This document shows, one piece after another, positions 22,050 through 34,100 of a stretch of 64,000 nt of DNA. Position numbers and translations under genes: made by a program. Under the pieces are notes generated by a model that saw only the letters and a program-made list of their open reading frames with translations, was not told where the DNA came from and ran no database searches. Position 1 is the stretch's first letter. The number at the start of each line of letters is the position of its first letter. This DNA is from Calonectria ilicicola (Eukaryota; Ascomycota; Sordariomycetes; Hypocreales; Nectriaceae), in assembly GCA_020809705.1 (NCBI GenBank), contig CP085830.1, positions 620,001 to 684,000 on the forward strand. Direction: 5' to 3'.

Positions 22050-23771
22050 ATGGCTGACCAGTCCGGTGTAATTCATCCCGCGAATGGAGACTCAGTCATC
22101 CATGATAAGGACATTTCCCTTCATGATGTGGCATCCAAGAAATCGACCGATGATCTGGCCGAGCCTGAAGACACTACCCAGAATGTAGGATTTTGGGCAG
22201 CGCTAACCCGTCGAAAAACATCGCATGACCTTGATGCTATCGCCACGGAGCGCAGCGTCTTTGATGACCCAAACTTGGCGCAGTTCTATCAACCACATGC
22301 TGACTACGAAAATTTGCATCGGTTTGATCCGTCTGAACGATGGACACATCGTGAAGAACAAGCTGTGCGGCGCAAAACTGACCTTAGAATATTCGCGTGG
22401 ATTCTGGTCATGTTTTTCGGCCTGAACATTGACAGAGGCAATTTGAGCAATGCAGCAGCCGACAATTTGCTGGATGATCTTGGCATCAACACCAACGATT
22501 ATAACAATGCCCAGAATATGTACCGAGTCGGGTTTTTAATTGCCGAGATCCCATCTCAGATGATTGGCAAGCGTCTTGGCCCCGATCGCTGGATCCCTGT
22601 CCAGATCATTCTCTGGAGCTTGGCGTCCGGAGGTCAATTTTTCATGCATAACCGAGCCGGCTTTTTTGCTTGTCGCTTCTTCATTGGCCTGTTCATGGGA
22701 GGATTCATTCCAGATGCGATTCTGTACTTGTCCTACTTTTACAAGAAGACTGAGATGCCAATTCGTCTTGCGCTTTTCTGGTTCGTTGACTCCATGTCTG
22801 GCGTTGTCGCATCTTTCATGGCGTACGGCATCTTACACATGCGTGGTGTAGATGGCAAGGAAGGATGGCGATGGCTATTTTTGCTTGAAGCCATCATCAG
22901 TCTTGTCATTGGCGCCTTGAGCTTTCTATTTCTGGTGCCTGGTCCCACGCAAACAAAAACATGGTGGAATCCTATGGGCTATTACACCGAGCGGGAAGAA
23001 AAGATTATTGTGAACAGAGTGCTTCGTGATGACCCCTCCAAGAGCGACATGCACAACAGAGAATCCATCACTTTGCCTATGCTATGGAAGAGTCTCAAGG
23101 ACTACGACCTCTGGCCGGTTTACGTTATTGGGATTCTATTTGAGATCCCCACTTCGCCGCCCAAGGCATATCTCACTCTTTCGCTCAAAGCCCTGGGATT
23201 CAGCACTTTCAACACAACCCTCTTGGCCATCCCAGCTACAGTATTTGCGGCACTGAACATGTTGTGGGTAACATATCTGACGGAGAGATTCCACCAAATT
23301 GCAATTATTGGCCTTCTTGCTCAGGTCTGGGTACTTCCACTTCTAATAATTGAATACACATCGGTGCAGGATTTATCGTCGTGGGGTCAATACGCCTTGA
23401 CATTTATGATTCTCGGGCAACCCTCAGTTCACGCTGCTCAAGTCAGTTGGTGCTCTCGCTTGTCAAATGCTGTAAGAACACGTGCAGTTAGCGCAGCTCT
23501 CTATAACATCACAATCCAGCTCTCTGGAATCGCCTCTTCCAACATCTATAGAAATGATGATAAGCCTCATTATCGCCGAGGAAACAAAGATCTAATCGCA
23601 ATCACAGTCGCAACTATTTCTGTATATGCATTTGCGAAAGTCTACTATACGCTTCGAAATAAGTACAAGCGTGATCGATGGAACAACATGAGCAGTGATG
23701 AAAGGGCTCGTTATTTGGAAAATAGCCGTCAATTGGGAAATAAACGACTCGGCTTTTTGTTTGATAGCTAG
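22050..23771 (+). CDS. MFS transporter, Dal5/allantoate-permease-like (ACS) family
   Basis: Single-exon, 573 residues, about 12 membrane helices: a plasma-membrane proton symporter of the anion:cation symporter group that carries organic anions, vitamins or amides. The first helix contains the family signature LVMFFGLNIDRGNLSNA. Others include YRVGFLIAEIPSQMIGKRLG, RFFIGLFMGGFIPDAILYL and GWRWLFLLEAIISLVIGAL. The cytosolic N-terminus of about 110 residues is long and hydrophilic, usual for this family. The ATG at 22050 (ATCATGG) is preferred over an in-frame GTG at 22044. The substrate cannot be told from sequence. It converges on the HET gene with only 104 bp between stop codons. Confidence 0.85.
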   Translation: MADQSGVIHPANGDSVIHDKDISLHDVASKKSTDDLAEPEDTTQNVGFWAALTRRKTSHDLDAIATERSVFDDPNLAQFYQPHADYENLHRFDPSERWTHREEQAVRRKTDLRIFAWILVMFFGLNIDRGNLSNAAADNLLDDLGINTNDYNNAQNMYRVGFLIAEIPSQMIGKRLGPDRWIPVQIILWSLASGGQFFMHNRAGFFACRFFIGLFMGGFIPDAILYLSYFYKKTEMPIRLALFWFVDSMSGVVASFMAYGILHMRGVDGKEGWRWLFLLEAIISLVIGALSFLFLVPGPTQTKTWWNPMGYYTEREEKIIVNRVLRDDPSKSDMHNRESITLPMLWKSLKDYDLWPVYVIGILFEIPTSPPKAYLTLSLKALGFSTFNTTLLAIPATVFAALNMLWVTYLTERFHQIAIIGLLAQVWVLPLLIIEYTSVQDLSSWGQYALTFMILGQPSVHAAQVSWCSRLSNAVRTRAVSAALYNITIQLSGIASSNIYRNDDKPHYRRGNKDLIAITVATISVYAFAKVYYTLRNKYKRDRWNNMSSDERARYLENSRQLGNKRLGFLFDS

Positions 23772-23875
23772 AGTAGGAGCCAAAACGAGGACACAATAGC
23801 TTTGCTGATTGGTATCACGCATCCGCGCGATGTGGTACTGAGTTAGGATATTAATCCATAAACATGACTGGTATT

Positions 23876-26530
23876 TTATTTCATGCAAACGTACTTCTCT
23901 GTTCCATTCATTGAAACAGCAGGAAGTATACGCACGATTGCGAACCGCTCATAATACCCGGCTTTCTTATCTTCTGCTGCCAGGATATAGTTATGCCACA
24001 GTGGTTCGTCTTCCTGCTTGCATTTTGAAAGAAAGATGAGAACGGGCCGGCAACCCCGGACACGTGAGGAAATGCCATCCTCTTCTTCCAGTACTATTCC
24101 ATAAGGAACACGGTTTTTATTTTGTAGCAATGTAGCTGGTTGCTTCTCCTCCCCGGCGGCAACACCTTGGTGAGCCATGAAGGTGAGCGTTGCTATGTCA
24201 CATTGAATTGCACCATCTTGAGTTGTACAATTTGACGACATGGAAAAAAGATTGCGGAAAAGCTGGCCACCAGAGAGGTCTTTGGGGTCGAACGAATGGA
24301 TAGTCGTCCATAACCCCAGTTTGCATTTCATCTCTATTGGCACTCTTGGGTCTCGCCGACGCAAAGTGTCTTGAGAAGGAACATACTTGAATGGCCATGC
24401 AGGAATGCTAGACTTGGGATCTGAGGAATGTTGTGGGGGACTTTGACTGATGATGGAGTTGTAGTTGATGCAAGTGAAGGGCCACAAATCATAATCCAAT
24501 TTAAGGAAGAGTTCTTCTTTCTTTTCCTTTTGATCTGCCAGATTTAGTTTGTAATCGTCAATAAGTTGCTGTAATCCATAAAAATTGTGAATCATCCTGC
24601 GTAATTCTCTAAACGAAGGCATGCAAGAGAATGGTGTTTTCGCAAGTAACCATTGATGGTTTTGCAGAAACTCTTCAATGCCATCTCTTTGTTCTGCATT
24701 TACGCCCATCCATTCCTCAGGTTTCCTAATATGACGCAAGGTGGGGATTTTGTTGTAAAAGAGTTTCAGGAAAATACGAACAACATCAAGTCCGAAAATA
24801 CCAAAATGGTAAAGAAAGTGCTGAGACTCATTTGTCCGATCATTTGACACACCATCAAACGGCTTATATTGAGGATCAGTGTTTGTAATGCCATGAAAAA
24901 CTTGGTCTCTTATAAATGCGAAGCCATCGACAACTTCAAAAAGTTGATGTATGTCCTGTTTTCTGTCCAATCTCTGATCTTCAGCTTGGTTTGGCCAATT
25001 GTAGCATATCTGTCCGATCCAAGCAGCCCAAGACCAGCTGGGTATAGGTCGAATATATTTGCGGGATGTTTTTAAGAGCGCTTTTCGGCTTTGGACTCGA
25101 CTCTTGGGCGTCCATAATAGAGCCTCGTTTATGTAGCCGCTTGGGAGTCCTTCGATGAAATGGCCACCTAAAGGTGATTCCAAAGCCATTGATATGCCCC
25201 CGAAGGCATTTAGTATGTCCCATGGATTTGTGAGTTGGCGATTTGTGTAATTCTCAACCAAGTTGGAATACAGGACTAACGGCTGTAATGCTTTTATCAT
25301 CGGAGTCAGAGCCAAAGTACGAGGCTGCGCGAGTGAGCCCACTGTGAGTTCTTTTGCGCGACCAAGTATTTTCTCATCCTCTCGCATGGTTTGCTGTGGG
25401 CACTGAAAGAAAACTTGGTTGCTCGTGATAAACAAACAGCGTTTAGACAGCAGCTTTTCTTGAAAGGTCCACGCCCGTGATTCGTAAGAGGATCTAGCTG
25501 TAAGGACATCCAAACCCGGTGTTTGTGATATAAACTTTACACCCCCGGAAACCTCTTTGAACGAAATTGCCGACCTTCGCGTTCCGCTTTGTAGTCCTGG
25601 GAGGGGCTGGTTGCCGTGAGTCCCAGAGAGTGCAACTATAGTCAACACAGCACCGCTATAGATGATGTCCATTCGTTCTAGTTGTTGCTCTTTCTGGGCA
25701 ACACTATTTTGTAGGACACATATTAAATCACACCAAAGGTACCGTTCACCTATTGACTTTGTCAATTCCATGGCGTCAAGTAAGACTTTGGGTAGGCAAA
25801 TGTCGGAGGATCTCAATGCTCCTTTAATTCGAATAAAGTCGTATGCATCCCATGACGTTTGGAAAATACCAGAGGAACCCATATCTCCCCAAACATAGCT
25901 GAGAGCCAAATATCTGGGATCTTCCAAGTTATCCACGACTCTAGCCTCAATTACATCAATGAGGAGCAAATCTCTGGCCTTGCCCCTACCCCAACCAATA
26001 TCATGGAACTTGCATGACGGGCCATGCCGCTCTTCACATTCCTGCAACCAGGAGCGGATTTGGCTAGGGTCTAGCGTATGCGAATTAATCATCATATCCT
26101 AAATATTGCGGTCGTGTAGGTCTTGAGTCGAAGAGGGGCTACTGGGTAGTTGTTGCATGATATGAGGGGGGGATTCCACCCTTATCCATGCTTTGAGGGA
26201 AGACATGCCGTCGCCACCGCAGAGCAAGGCGAATGAGCCTCCAGATCCAAATCTTGGATTCAAGGTGCATTGCATATTGTCGTCATCTGGAGCCATTCCA
26301 CTAGATGACAAAGAATAAATGACGAGTTGACATAACGGGCAGCCGTAACGCTGGCGTAAGTTTTTCAGTGTACCAAGGAAGATGATGTCGTCGCAAACGG
26401 CGATATTTTGCTCAAGTCGTAATCGTATACACCTACACGCTTCACAGAATGGCACATGTTTCGCTCTCCCGCCTCTCTCCTTTTTAAAGGAAACTTTGCA
26501 CAACTTTTGCAACGAAATCGAGACAGACAT
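23876..26530 (-). CDS. HET-domain (heterokaryon incompatibility-like) protein, possible in-frame stop
   Basis: HET proteins act in fungal non-self recognition and can trigger cell death when activated. The N-terminal piece (26530-26102) has the cysteine-bearing start typical of the class (CEACRCIRLRLEQ, YGCPLCQLVIYSL). The HET core follows: YLALSYVWGD, YLWCDLICVLQ, and RAWTFQEKLLSKRCLFIT. A 450-residue tail without recognised repeats ends at 23876. The two parts are in the same frame but separated by a TAG at 26099-26101 (NI-stop-DMMINSHTL). Either this is a CAG-to-TAG nonsense change, or an intron ends at the ATATTTAG acceptor, although no good donor was found. If translation starts at the ATG at 26095, the HET core is still complete (739 residues). 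ICVLQN replaces the usual LCIIQD. Confidence 0.75.
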
Positions 26531-27132
26531 ATCGATACTGATGAAGCTATTCGCTGAGTCGGTAGCAGGGTATCGTGAGAAGGTGAGATATTATCCTCGA
26601 GTGCAGCCTAGCCAAGGCTGACACGCTATGTCACGTGCTTCACCACATCCCAAATGCTGACCTTTGTAAAATGAAATTTCTGGTTTCGATAATAACAATC
26701 CAATCGAGTATTTAATTTTTGGGTGAATAATATATACTCTTCTCGTTTTCTGGGATGCAGCCCTGCTTGAAGCACATGAACAAATGACCCGTCTGTGGGA
26801 AGTGCACAAAAAAGCGAAAAGTGATTGTGGGGCTTGAGCTCAACAAAGGGTACATTTCCAGCGCCATGGACTGTTCTATTCGAAAAAGACGAGACAAGCT
26901 GGTGCTTGAAAGGTGATACGATCACAAAACCAAGAAACACTTGTGACAATATTGCTGGATAGATATATGCAAGTATAGTAACAAGACTGGCGTACTAAAG
27001 GTCACGGACACTCTACAAGGGAACTCGGAGAGAGTTTGCGATAGGCAAAATGAATATAGGTGTCATCTCTGTTTATTTATTCTACCTCAAATTGTGTGAC
27101 AACAGGAAAAATATCGTAGATGTTGGTAACAC
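26531..27132. other. intergenic, no gene seen
   Basis: Upstream of the HET gene and downstream of the GST. The minus ORF at 26626-26949 (107 codons) overlaps a second open frame and shows no motif, so it is not called. Confidence 0.4.
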
Positions 27133-27980
27133 TTATTGCGCATGCTCCTTTAGGTAGGCGGCAATGTTGGGGCGTGCCTCGAATGCCTCCTTAAACTTTT
27201 GAAGTGCAGGTGGAAGAGTAGCCTATGTTTTATGAGCACATGGTTCTCAATGGTGGGTTTATGTAACTTACAGGCAGGGTTCCAATTCTGCCATCATTAT
27301 CGATGGACTGGTAAATGGCAAAATCGGCGTAGGTAACCTTGTCGCCTAGCAGATACGGACCAGGCTTCTCGGAATAATACTGAGCGATAGTCTCATAGTA
27401 CTGTGGGGCGTATTTGTTCTTGTATTCATCCGTCTTGTTGCTCAATTGAGCGACCCACTCAGCCTATACAGCTGGCGTTAGCATCTCCACAGAACTGTAG
27501 AAGCAGGCAATCTTACCCTCCAGTCAATGTAGATGTCAGAGACGGCATCGACGATGAACTTCTCATAGTTGGTCTCTCCATCGTAGCTACCAAGTTCTCT
27601 GGCCAAAAATCGTAGGGTGGGAAGGTGCTGCAAGAAGGTTAGAAGCCGTTTGAGGATGATAGCTGAGAGACTTGCCTGTGACAAAATCTGGCCCTTGTAT
27701 TCAAGAACAGGGAGCTTTCCGGTTCGGCCGAGGCCTTGGCTGATCAACTTCGCGCTTGTGGTTCCTTTTGTATCATCGTAAGGGTAACGCTTCTCCTCGA
27801 CTTCAATGCCTGCATCCTTGAGGAAGAGGCTGGCGTGAGATTAATTGTTAGTCGAGTCCATTGCGGGGCAGCTCTGGGCAAATTTGGAGCTAGGAGATGA
27901 TTGGTGCGAACATACTTGACTACTTCTCCACGGCCGAGTCTGCCGAGGCTCCAGTAGTGGTAAACGGGAGTAGGAGACAT
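27133..27980 (-). CDS. glutathione S-transferase
   Basis: Cytosolic GST of the sigma-like/prostaglandin-D-synthase-like type, conjugating glutathione to electrophiles. Five exons (27980-27916, 27829-27676, 27627-27517, 27463-27272, 27222-27133) give 203 residues with all junctions in frame. The thioredoxin-fold half starts VYHYWSLGRLGRGEVVN and contains the cis-proline segment GKLPVLEYKG and glutathione-binding ILSQ. The helical half contains YFYL-type GPYLLGDKVTYADFAIYQ, with the conserved N-capping box aspartate. The intron at 27628-27675 begins GCAAGT, a GC-AG intron, and is the only arrangement that joins ILSQ to HLPTLRFLARELG in frame. The catalytic tyrosine is likely Tyr7 in VYHY. No operon-like partner. 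Confidence 0.88.
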
Positions 27981-28851
27981 TTTTCGAGTGATGCTTTTTG
28001 GTGTTGGTGAATGTTTTTGGTTGAGTTTTGATGAATTGGGTAGATGGTAGATATCCTGAGTGATGATGCTAACCAAGGTGGAGCGTACGGCGCTATTCTT
28101 ATAGAAGCCTCACTACCATGTTCCTACAAGGGCGTAGCCACTTATGCGACAGAATGATGACAAACTAATTGCTCATTACAAAGCAAATGCTGCGACCACG
28201 CCCAATCAATGGATACTGTCGCTGATGATTCCACATGCTCATCAGATTTTCATCATCTCACGACGTCAAAGCGCGCCCAACTTCTCCGCGGCCACCAAGT
28301 AAAATTTGGGGGCTTATTCTTCTTGCACTAGATGTGGACGGGCACCGAACGGATGCGACAACTCCCGACAATGCTGGTTTGATGGTGGCAGCCACGACAA
28401 TACTTGTCTCACCACCATTAACCGGCGCGTACCGATACGACCAAATTATCCCAGCCAGTGCAGCAGTTGCATGTAGCACTCGCCGAAGACACCGTAATGA
28501 TCATCGCCAAGGAAACCTCAAGCCTTGTCAGCCATACAGATGATGCAACCTGCGACCCCTCATTTCAACCCCGCACGCCGCGCCGCACGCCGCACCGCAT
28601 GCCGCATGCCACGTACAAAAACAACACAATTTAGGCTGCAATCTGACATCTGAGATTGAATGGGGCTTGAAATGCCGGCATTGAATTAAACTATATCCAA
28701 AATTGAAATTAATAACTAATCCCGTGCTTGGGTATCCCTGAGAAGGAACATTGCACAGCAGCCTCCCCGCGACCTCTCAGGCCGTAGGGAAACCTGGAAC
28801 CGAGCGACATCTTGGTACTGCGCCCCCTACTACATTGCATCAATAAATAGC
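27981..28851. other. intergenic, upstream of GST; GC-rich microsatellite inside
   Basis: Holds the GST promoter and a stretch at 28230-28560 with protein-like runs in several plus frames (for example HVALAEDTVMIIAKETSSL) that never form a gene; possibly a coding relic. Confidence 0.35.
28571..28610. repeat. GC-rich microsatellite (CCGCAYGCCG units)
   Basis: Imperfect repetition of CCGCACGCCG / CCGCATGCCG over 40 nt. Low-complexity DNA of no evident function. Confidence 0.6.
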
Positions 28852-30255
28852 TCATTTCCTGAGGCCTTTTGACCGGACTTGTCGCCTCTTAACAGTAGCC
28901 TGCATTAATACTCGGAATGCTTTTGTATCGTCTTCTTCTGTCTCCGTGCTTCGATCGACCATAAACCCTCTCCCATCAAAACGGAGAAGGGAACCAAACC
29001 ACATTCTCCCAGTATCTTCATCTGCCAAATTCCAAACCGATTCAGGCCTCTCGGAAATGAATGCAATATACCGCATTCTTGATAAGCGAGTATCGCTTCG
29101 CATCTGTCTTGGATGGTCGAAGTATTCTGGCTCTCCCATTCCATTGATTGAGAATTGGAAATCGATTAGCTCAGGAAGCCTTGAATGAATCTGGTTGAAA
29201 AACCATGCCCAAGTACCAGGGAAGTAGTAGGCGACATCAATTCCGGCCTTGAATCCAAAAGTCTCGGGAATCAGCTTTTCCCAGTCATGGGCTGCCACGT
29301 TCCACTCACCCATTTTAGACGCCCTGACGTGGATGTAAGATGCTATGAAGCAACAATCGAATCGAAGGAATGTTAGAGACGATTGAGATAGAACCCAGTC
29401 TAGATGATCGTAATGTGCGATTGTAAAGTTTCCTAGGTTAAGTGATTTGAGGTGAGGAAACGCTAGGCCACGGCCATCAAAATTGCCTGGTATAGTGCCC
29501 CAGGGGTGATTAAAGTACATACTTAGTGATGTGAGTTGTGCGGTCATTGGAGCGATCCAACTTCGATGCAAGTAGGGCACAAATTGTGCACGGTTGATAT
29601 CGTCAACACAGCGATCTTTCCCCTCCACATACAGATGAAGTTCCTCAAGGCCCCTTGTTGCTAATCTGAAGTCATCAGATGACGTAATTTCATAAAACTG
29701 CTTATTTGGTAAGTTTTTAATGATGAGCTTCCGAATGTTGTTAGTTTGAGGGTTGACAACCCGGTCTTTCATGCTCTCAATGACAGGTCGCAATATATAT
29801 TCTTGCGGTGAGATCTGTTTCATATTAGCTATGGATCTTGGACCTTCAAAATCTTTCGGAAATACCAGATGAAACTCTTGCACTGCAAAAAGCTCTCTAG
29901 TGCGAGAAATGGCGTTTGTGAAACCTGAAAGTTTAGCCCTGCCTGCCCATGTAGTCCATTCTTTTGTAAATACTGGGTAGAATTCACGGGTGAATTTGTG
30001 AATGAGAACACGACGGGAGGTAGATTTAACGGCTTGAGAATCCACCATCTGGTTCCATCTCTCGAACCCCGGACGGGTAGGAACTAAGGTGACTTCTTGG
30101 AATACGCGCCTAGTGGCCCACGCGTTCCAATGGTGACAAACAAGGCGGATATTAAGGAGTCGGGTTATCCTTATTTTATCTTGACCATATTTATCAAGAC
30201 AAAGAATCTCAAAAATTCGATCTAACAACTCGCCTGGAAGGTATTCAAATCCCAT
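28852..30255 (-). CDS. F-box protein
   Basis: Single-exon, 467 residues. The N-terminal F-box (residues about 3-60: FEYLPGELLDRIFEILCL, then NIRLVCHHWNAWATRRVFQ) is the Skp1-binding module of SCF ubiquitin ligases and related complexes. The rest is a leucine-containing region with weak leucine-rich-repeat character (GLEELHLYVEG, LTSLSMYF, FPHLKSLNLGNF, SLTFLRFDCCF), which would bind a substrate. Proteins of this build are numerous in filamentous ascomycetes and their targets are mostly unknown. A single ATG at 30255 heads the F-box. A basic tail (KRRQVRSKGLRK) ends the protein. Intact, unlike the NACHT gene downstream. Confidence 0.82.
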   Translation of the reverse strand: MGFEYLPGELLDRIFEILCLDKYGQDKIRITRLLNIRLVCHHWNAWATRRVFQEVTLVPTRPGFERWNQMVDSQAVKSTSRRVLIHKFTREFYPVFTKEWTTWAGRAKLSGFTNAISRTRELFAVQEFHLVFPKDFEGPRSIANMKQISPQEYILRPVIESMKDRVVNPQTNNIRKLIIKNLPNKQFYEITSSDDFRLATRGLEELHLYVEGKDRCVDDINRAQFVPYLHRSWIAPMTAQLTSLSMYFNHPWGTIPGNFDGRGLAFPHLKSLNLGNFTIAHYDHLDWVLSQSSLTFLRFDCCFIASYIHVRASKMGEWNVAAHDWEKLIPETFGFKAGIDVAYYFPGTWAWFFNQIHSRLPELIDFQFSINGMGEPEYFDHPRQMRSDTRLSRMRYIAFISERPESVWNLADEDTGRMWFGSLLRFDGRGFMVDRSTETEEDDTKAFRVLMQATVKRRQVRSKGLRK

Positions 30256-31153
30256 GGTGGAAGCTGGGCAAAAACTGTCGGAGGGGTGGCCAATCAGAGC
30301 GGTGTTGTAATCGAGTGCCTAATTTTTCTGCGATTCTTTTAGGGGGACCACTTCTGGGCCACGAGATGAAGAGACCCTTCAATGAGTCACGTCGCTGCAC
30401 TCTGTGATGTCGTATGTTGGCGGCTCTTTTGCACTGAATCGTCACCTCACGACAGTTCCGTCAGAGTCTCTTTTCTATCTCACACAGTCTCAGGCTAAAT
30501 CGGGTTAATAATTTGGTAAAAGGTTGCATTTAAAAATGAAATGATCATTCGCGGCAAGTGGGACTTAAGTAATATTTGACCCTGATGGAGACTTTTCTTT
30601 TTGCACCCAGCAAGGTATCGCCATCGCATTCTAGTATAATCCGAATTTGGTGGCTGTTTAGCTTTGGTTCTACTTTATGAAACAATTTAAACTTTCCTCG
30701 AGTGGCTGAAAGTTGTGAAACACGAAAGAAAGAATCACTTCTTTAATCACTTGCCAGTGCGATGCTTGATGTTCTCTATCTACGAGGTCTACAGCGCGGA
30801 GGTCAACGGTGATTCAATGCTAGAAAAGAGGTTTTTCGTTTGCTGTGCGCTTAGATCATGAAGACATAAAAGCATAGAGGGCGCAATTATGGTGTCGCAA
30901 TTGATTTGTGAAGTCATCTTTATGTAGTCATCTTGTCCACTATTCTGTTGATATCATCTCACATTTCCCTTAGTGCATATCAATCAGATTTATTGAACAA
31001 GATTTATTCAATAAGAATAATCCGATGACCTATAGTATCTTTACGATTATCAGGACACAAATCAGCAATTAAATAAGATGAATTGTTTGAAATGGACCCA
31101 ATTCTAACACATATGAACATGCTGTTTTATCTTGTCCTATCTCAGCTCTTGGG
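30256..31153. other. intergenic, no gene seen
   Basis: Lies between the F-box gene start and the 3' end of the NACHT-WD40 gene. AT-rich toward 31000. Only short random ORFs. Confidence 0.4.
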
Positions 31154-34100
31154 CTATTCCTGACCTAGGCCGATCCTCTCTATGTAATTAAAATAGTCCT
31201 TGATTACAACGAGGTCATTGCCTCGAGAAAATATTAAATCCGTTTGCGTTATAATGGCCATGATATCCCTCCTTCCCGCGAACCATTCATGCGGAATAAA
31301 GCAATGTCTGTTGTACTCAATCTCCCCAGGTTCAAATCCCATGGAACTATTAGCTCCGATATTATTCAAATCAATTGAACACACCCAGGAGGAGTGATGA
31401 AGAAACACGAGTTCCCCTGAGTCTCTAATTCCGATGACATGGGCTATAATTCTACCAAGTCTTGTGGTTAGAGGAACAAATAGAGATTGTATTCGTTTTC
31501 TTGCGATTTCAACCACTTCCTCCTTGTGCATAGCATTTGAGACTTCATTTATTTGGCGAGTGTTTTGAGATCCAGAGTGGCTTTCATAGCTCTCATCACT
31601 TTGCCCGCCCTTGAGACAAGTGGTATCAAACAACATGATATCGGTTGTTTTTGGTGAGCCATCCCGCTTGCAAAACTCGCAAATCATTTTAAGTTGTGCT
31701 TCTTTCGAATGGAACATTAGGCTCTTTAGCTCGATGCCGTCTTTGCTAATAGGCCATTGAATGGATTCATTTTCTGACCAATCAAACCAGGAATAATCGC
31801 GCATGCTGATGTTGTCAAAACATATCAGGCGCTGAGAATTTATGGGATGGTGGAACCATTTGCGCCTGGGTGATGTGTCGTCGTAAATTCGTTGCGCACC
31901 CTGTTGACCATCCAATGTGAACATGAAGTCTGACTGTCGAGTTGAAACCAAGAATCTTCCCAATGTTTCTTCAACCAGAACATCTGTAATGGCCTGTATT
32001 GATTCAAGCTGAGACTGGAAAATGGCTTCGGGATCCGCTAGCCAGCCCTTCTCTGGCGAATTCTGGATTTTGTAGAAGAAAATTCTGTTAGCACCATCAA
32101 CACTCATAATGGCCTCTGTACGTTTACACCATCTTAAGATACGAACTGCCGTTTTGTGCCTGTAGAGAGTGCCAAGGCATGACGCGGAGCTACCACAGAA
32201 CACGAGTACTGCTCCGTCATCCCTTCCACAAAATATGACGGCAGACTTATCATGTATTGCCATGGCGGTGATTTTCTCTTTAGCATCTTAAGACACAGTG
32301 ACCGATGTGGTAGAGAGATTAGGTTCGCTATCATCACACGATGACAGTCGTGAAAGTGCAGTTGGCTCCCAGATCGTGCATTTCGAGGACCTGATATCTG
32401 CAAATCTCCATCCTTCTCCAGCGAAACTAATTTCTTTGATCTAAGGGCCCGGTGACTTGACGTTGTATAAGAGTTTCAATGTGCTGAACTCATACACCTG
32501 AATTATTCCATTTGTTGCCCCAGTCGCCAAAAGATGGCCATCGACGCTTGAGGCCATCGTATGGCAGTTTCCACGCACACATTCAATCTGCCTGTTGTCA
32601 AATGGATCAACCAAAGCGAGTTCTCCATCCAGATACAAAATGATTAACTCGTTAATATTGGGATTTGGGTTAAACATGAGGTCAACGACAATGTGCGTGC
32701 TGATGTCCCCATTAGACAGTTTCTTGCCACAGTGACCAAAGTAAGCGTTTTCTTCCAGGTCCCATAGCTCTACCGGCTTCCAAATATAAGCAACAGCTAG
32801 CATCCTATGCGTCACCGAAATGGCAACCGCCTTTGGGGGGCGACTCGGTAGCGCCTCTGACTCCAATGTGTATCTCCACGAGATTTCCGATACTGAAGCT
32901 TCCTTCTCTAGTGTCCAGCGCCGTATGTAATTTCCGTGACCTACAACTAATAGCGAGTTGCTGTCGAAAGCGATATCGAGTGGACGGGGGGGACTTTGAA
33001 GACAATGCAAGGTTTGACCGCTCGTAATATCTCAAATTTTTGTTGATTTCTTTCCACAAGTTACCATCTGGTCCGTATTGTTCCTGAATCTGATGAAGAT
33101 AACGGGTTCTTCATGATCAAATACTCTATATTTCTGAAACGACGTAGCATCGTATAATGTAACAATACCGGTTGTGAAACCAATGGCAAGAAAGGAGTCC
33201 CCATAACATAATGTATGTGTTCTGGTCTGACCAAAATCGATGGATGAAAATCTATCATCCCACTGTGTGTCTGATCTCCCCAAGATCACTAACTTCTTGG
33301 TTTGGTTGCTAGCGTTGCAAATCATTGATTGAGTGGGACATAGAGGAGGAATCAGCGAGTAGATGGCGAATGGCGATGAGACCAAGGCGGCTCCAAACTT
33401 TGTGGCAACACGAACTAAATCCACACACCATTGCCTCAGTGATTGGATATTCAAGTCAAGTGTTGAAGGTTCCGTGCCACATGCACCTATATAAGATTTG
33501 AGGTGTTGAGAGACTCGAACCAATTGATGAATGTTTTGAGATGCAGCGTTTGCTTCGATGGAGCTGAGTATGTTTAATCTCGTGAACTTGAATACAAGTT
33601 GAAACAGATCCTCATTTGTGGCATCTGCCTTAGATAAATGGTAAGAATATGCAGCATTGGCGTAATTAAAGAATGCCACTCTATCTTTGCGCAATTTACT
33701 TGGAAATTGTCTGTGTCCAGTTCTGGGAGGTCTCATCTCCTCGCCAGCTAAATAGTGAAGACATATACGTGCCATTCGGGTGTGCGCTGACATGGTATTG
33801 ACAGCAAATTCAGACTGAAGATCGGAATTAAGGAGAAACTCTCTTGCAGTTTCATGAACCATTTGAATTCTGCCAGCTCTATCCACAACAATCAGCTGGC
33901 CACATAATGCAATTATGCTTTGCTCCAACCTGGGGAAAGTATCGTTAAGGTCAACACTAAGGGCATATTCTAGCTCAACAACCGTTATAGGTCGGATTGC
34001 GCAAGATGCCCATATAAGAACAGCTTTTGAGAGCTCCTTTCCCCTGACCAATTGGGACATGATGTCAAGTGTTCGTTCGTATAGAGGCGACATTCCCCTG

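Noticed and set aside
26626..26949. 107-codon minus ORF upstream of GST
   Set aside because: Another open frame overlaps it on the same strand; no motif or start context.
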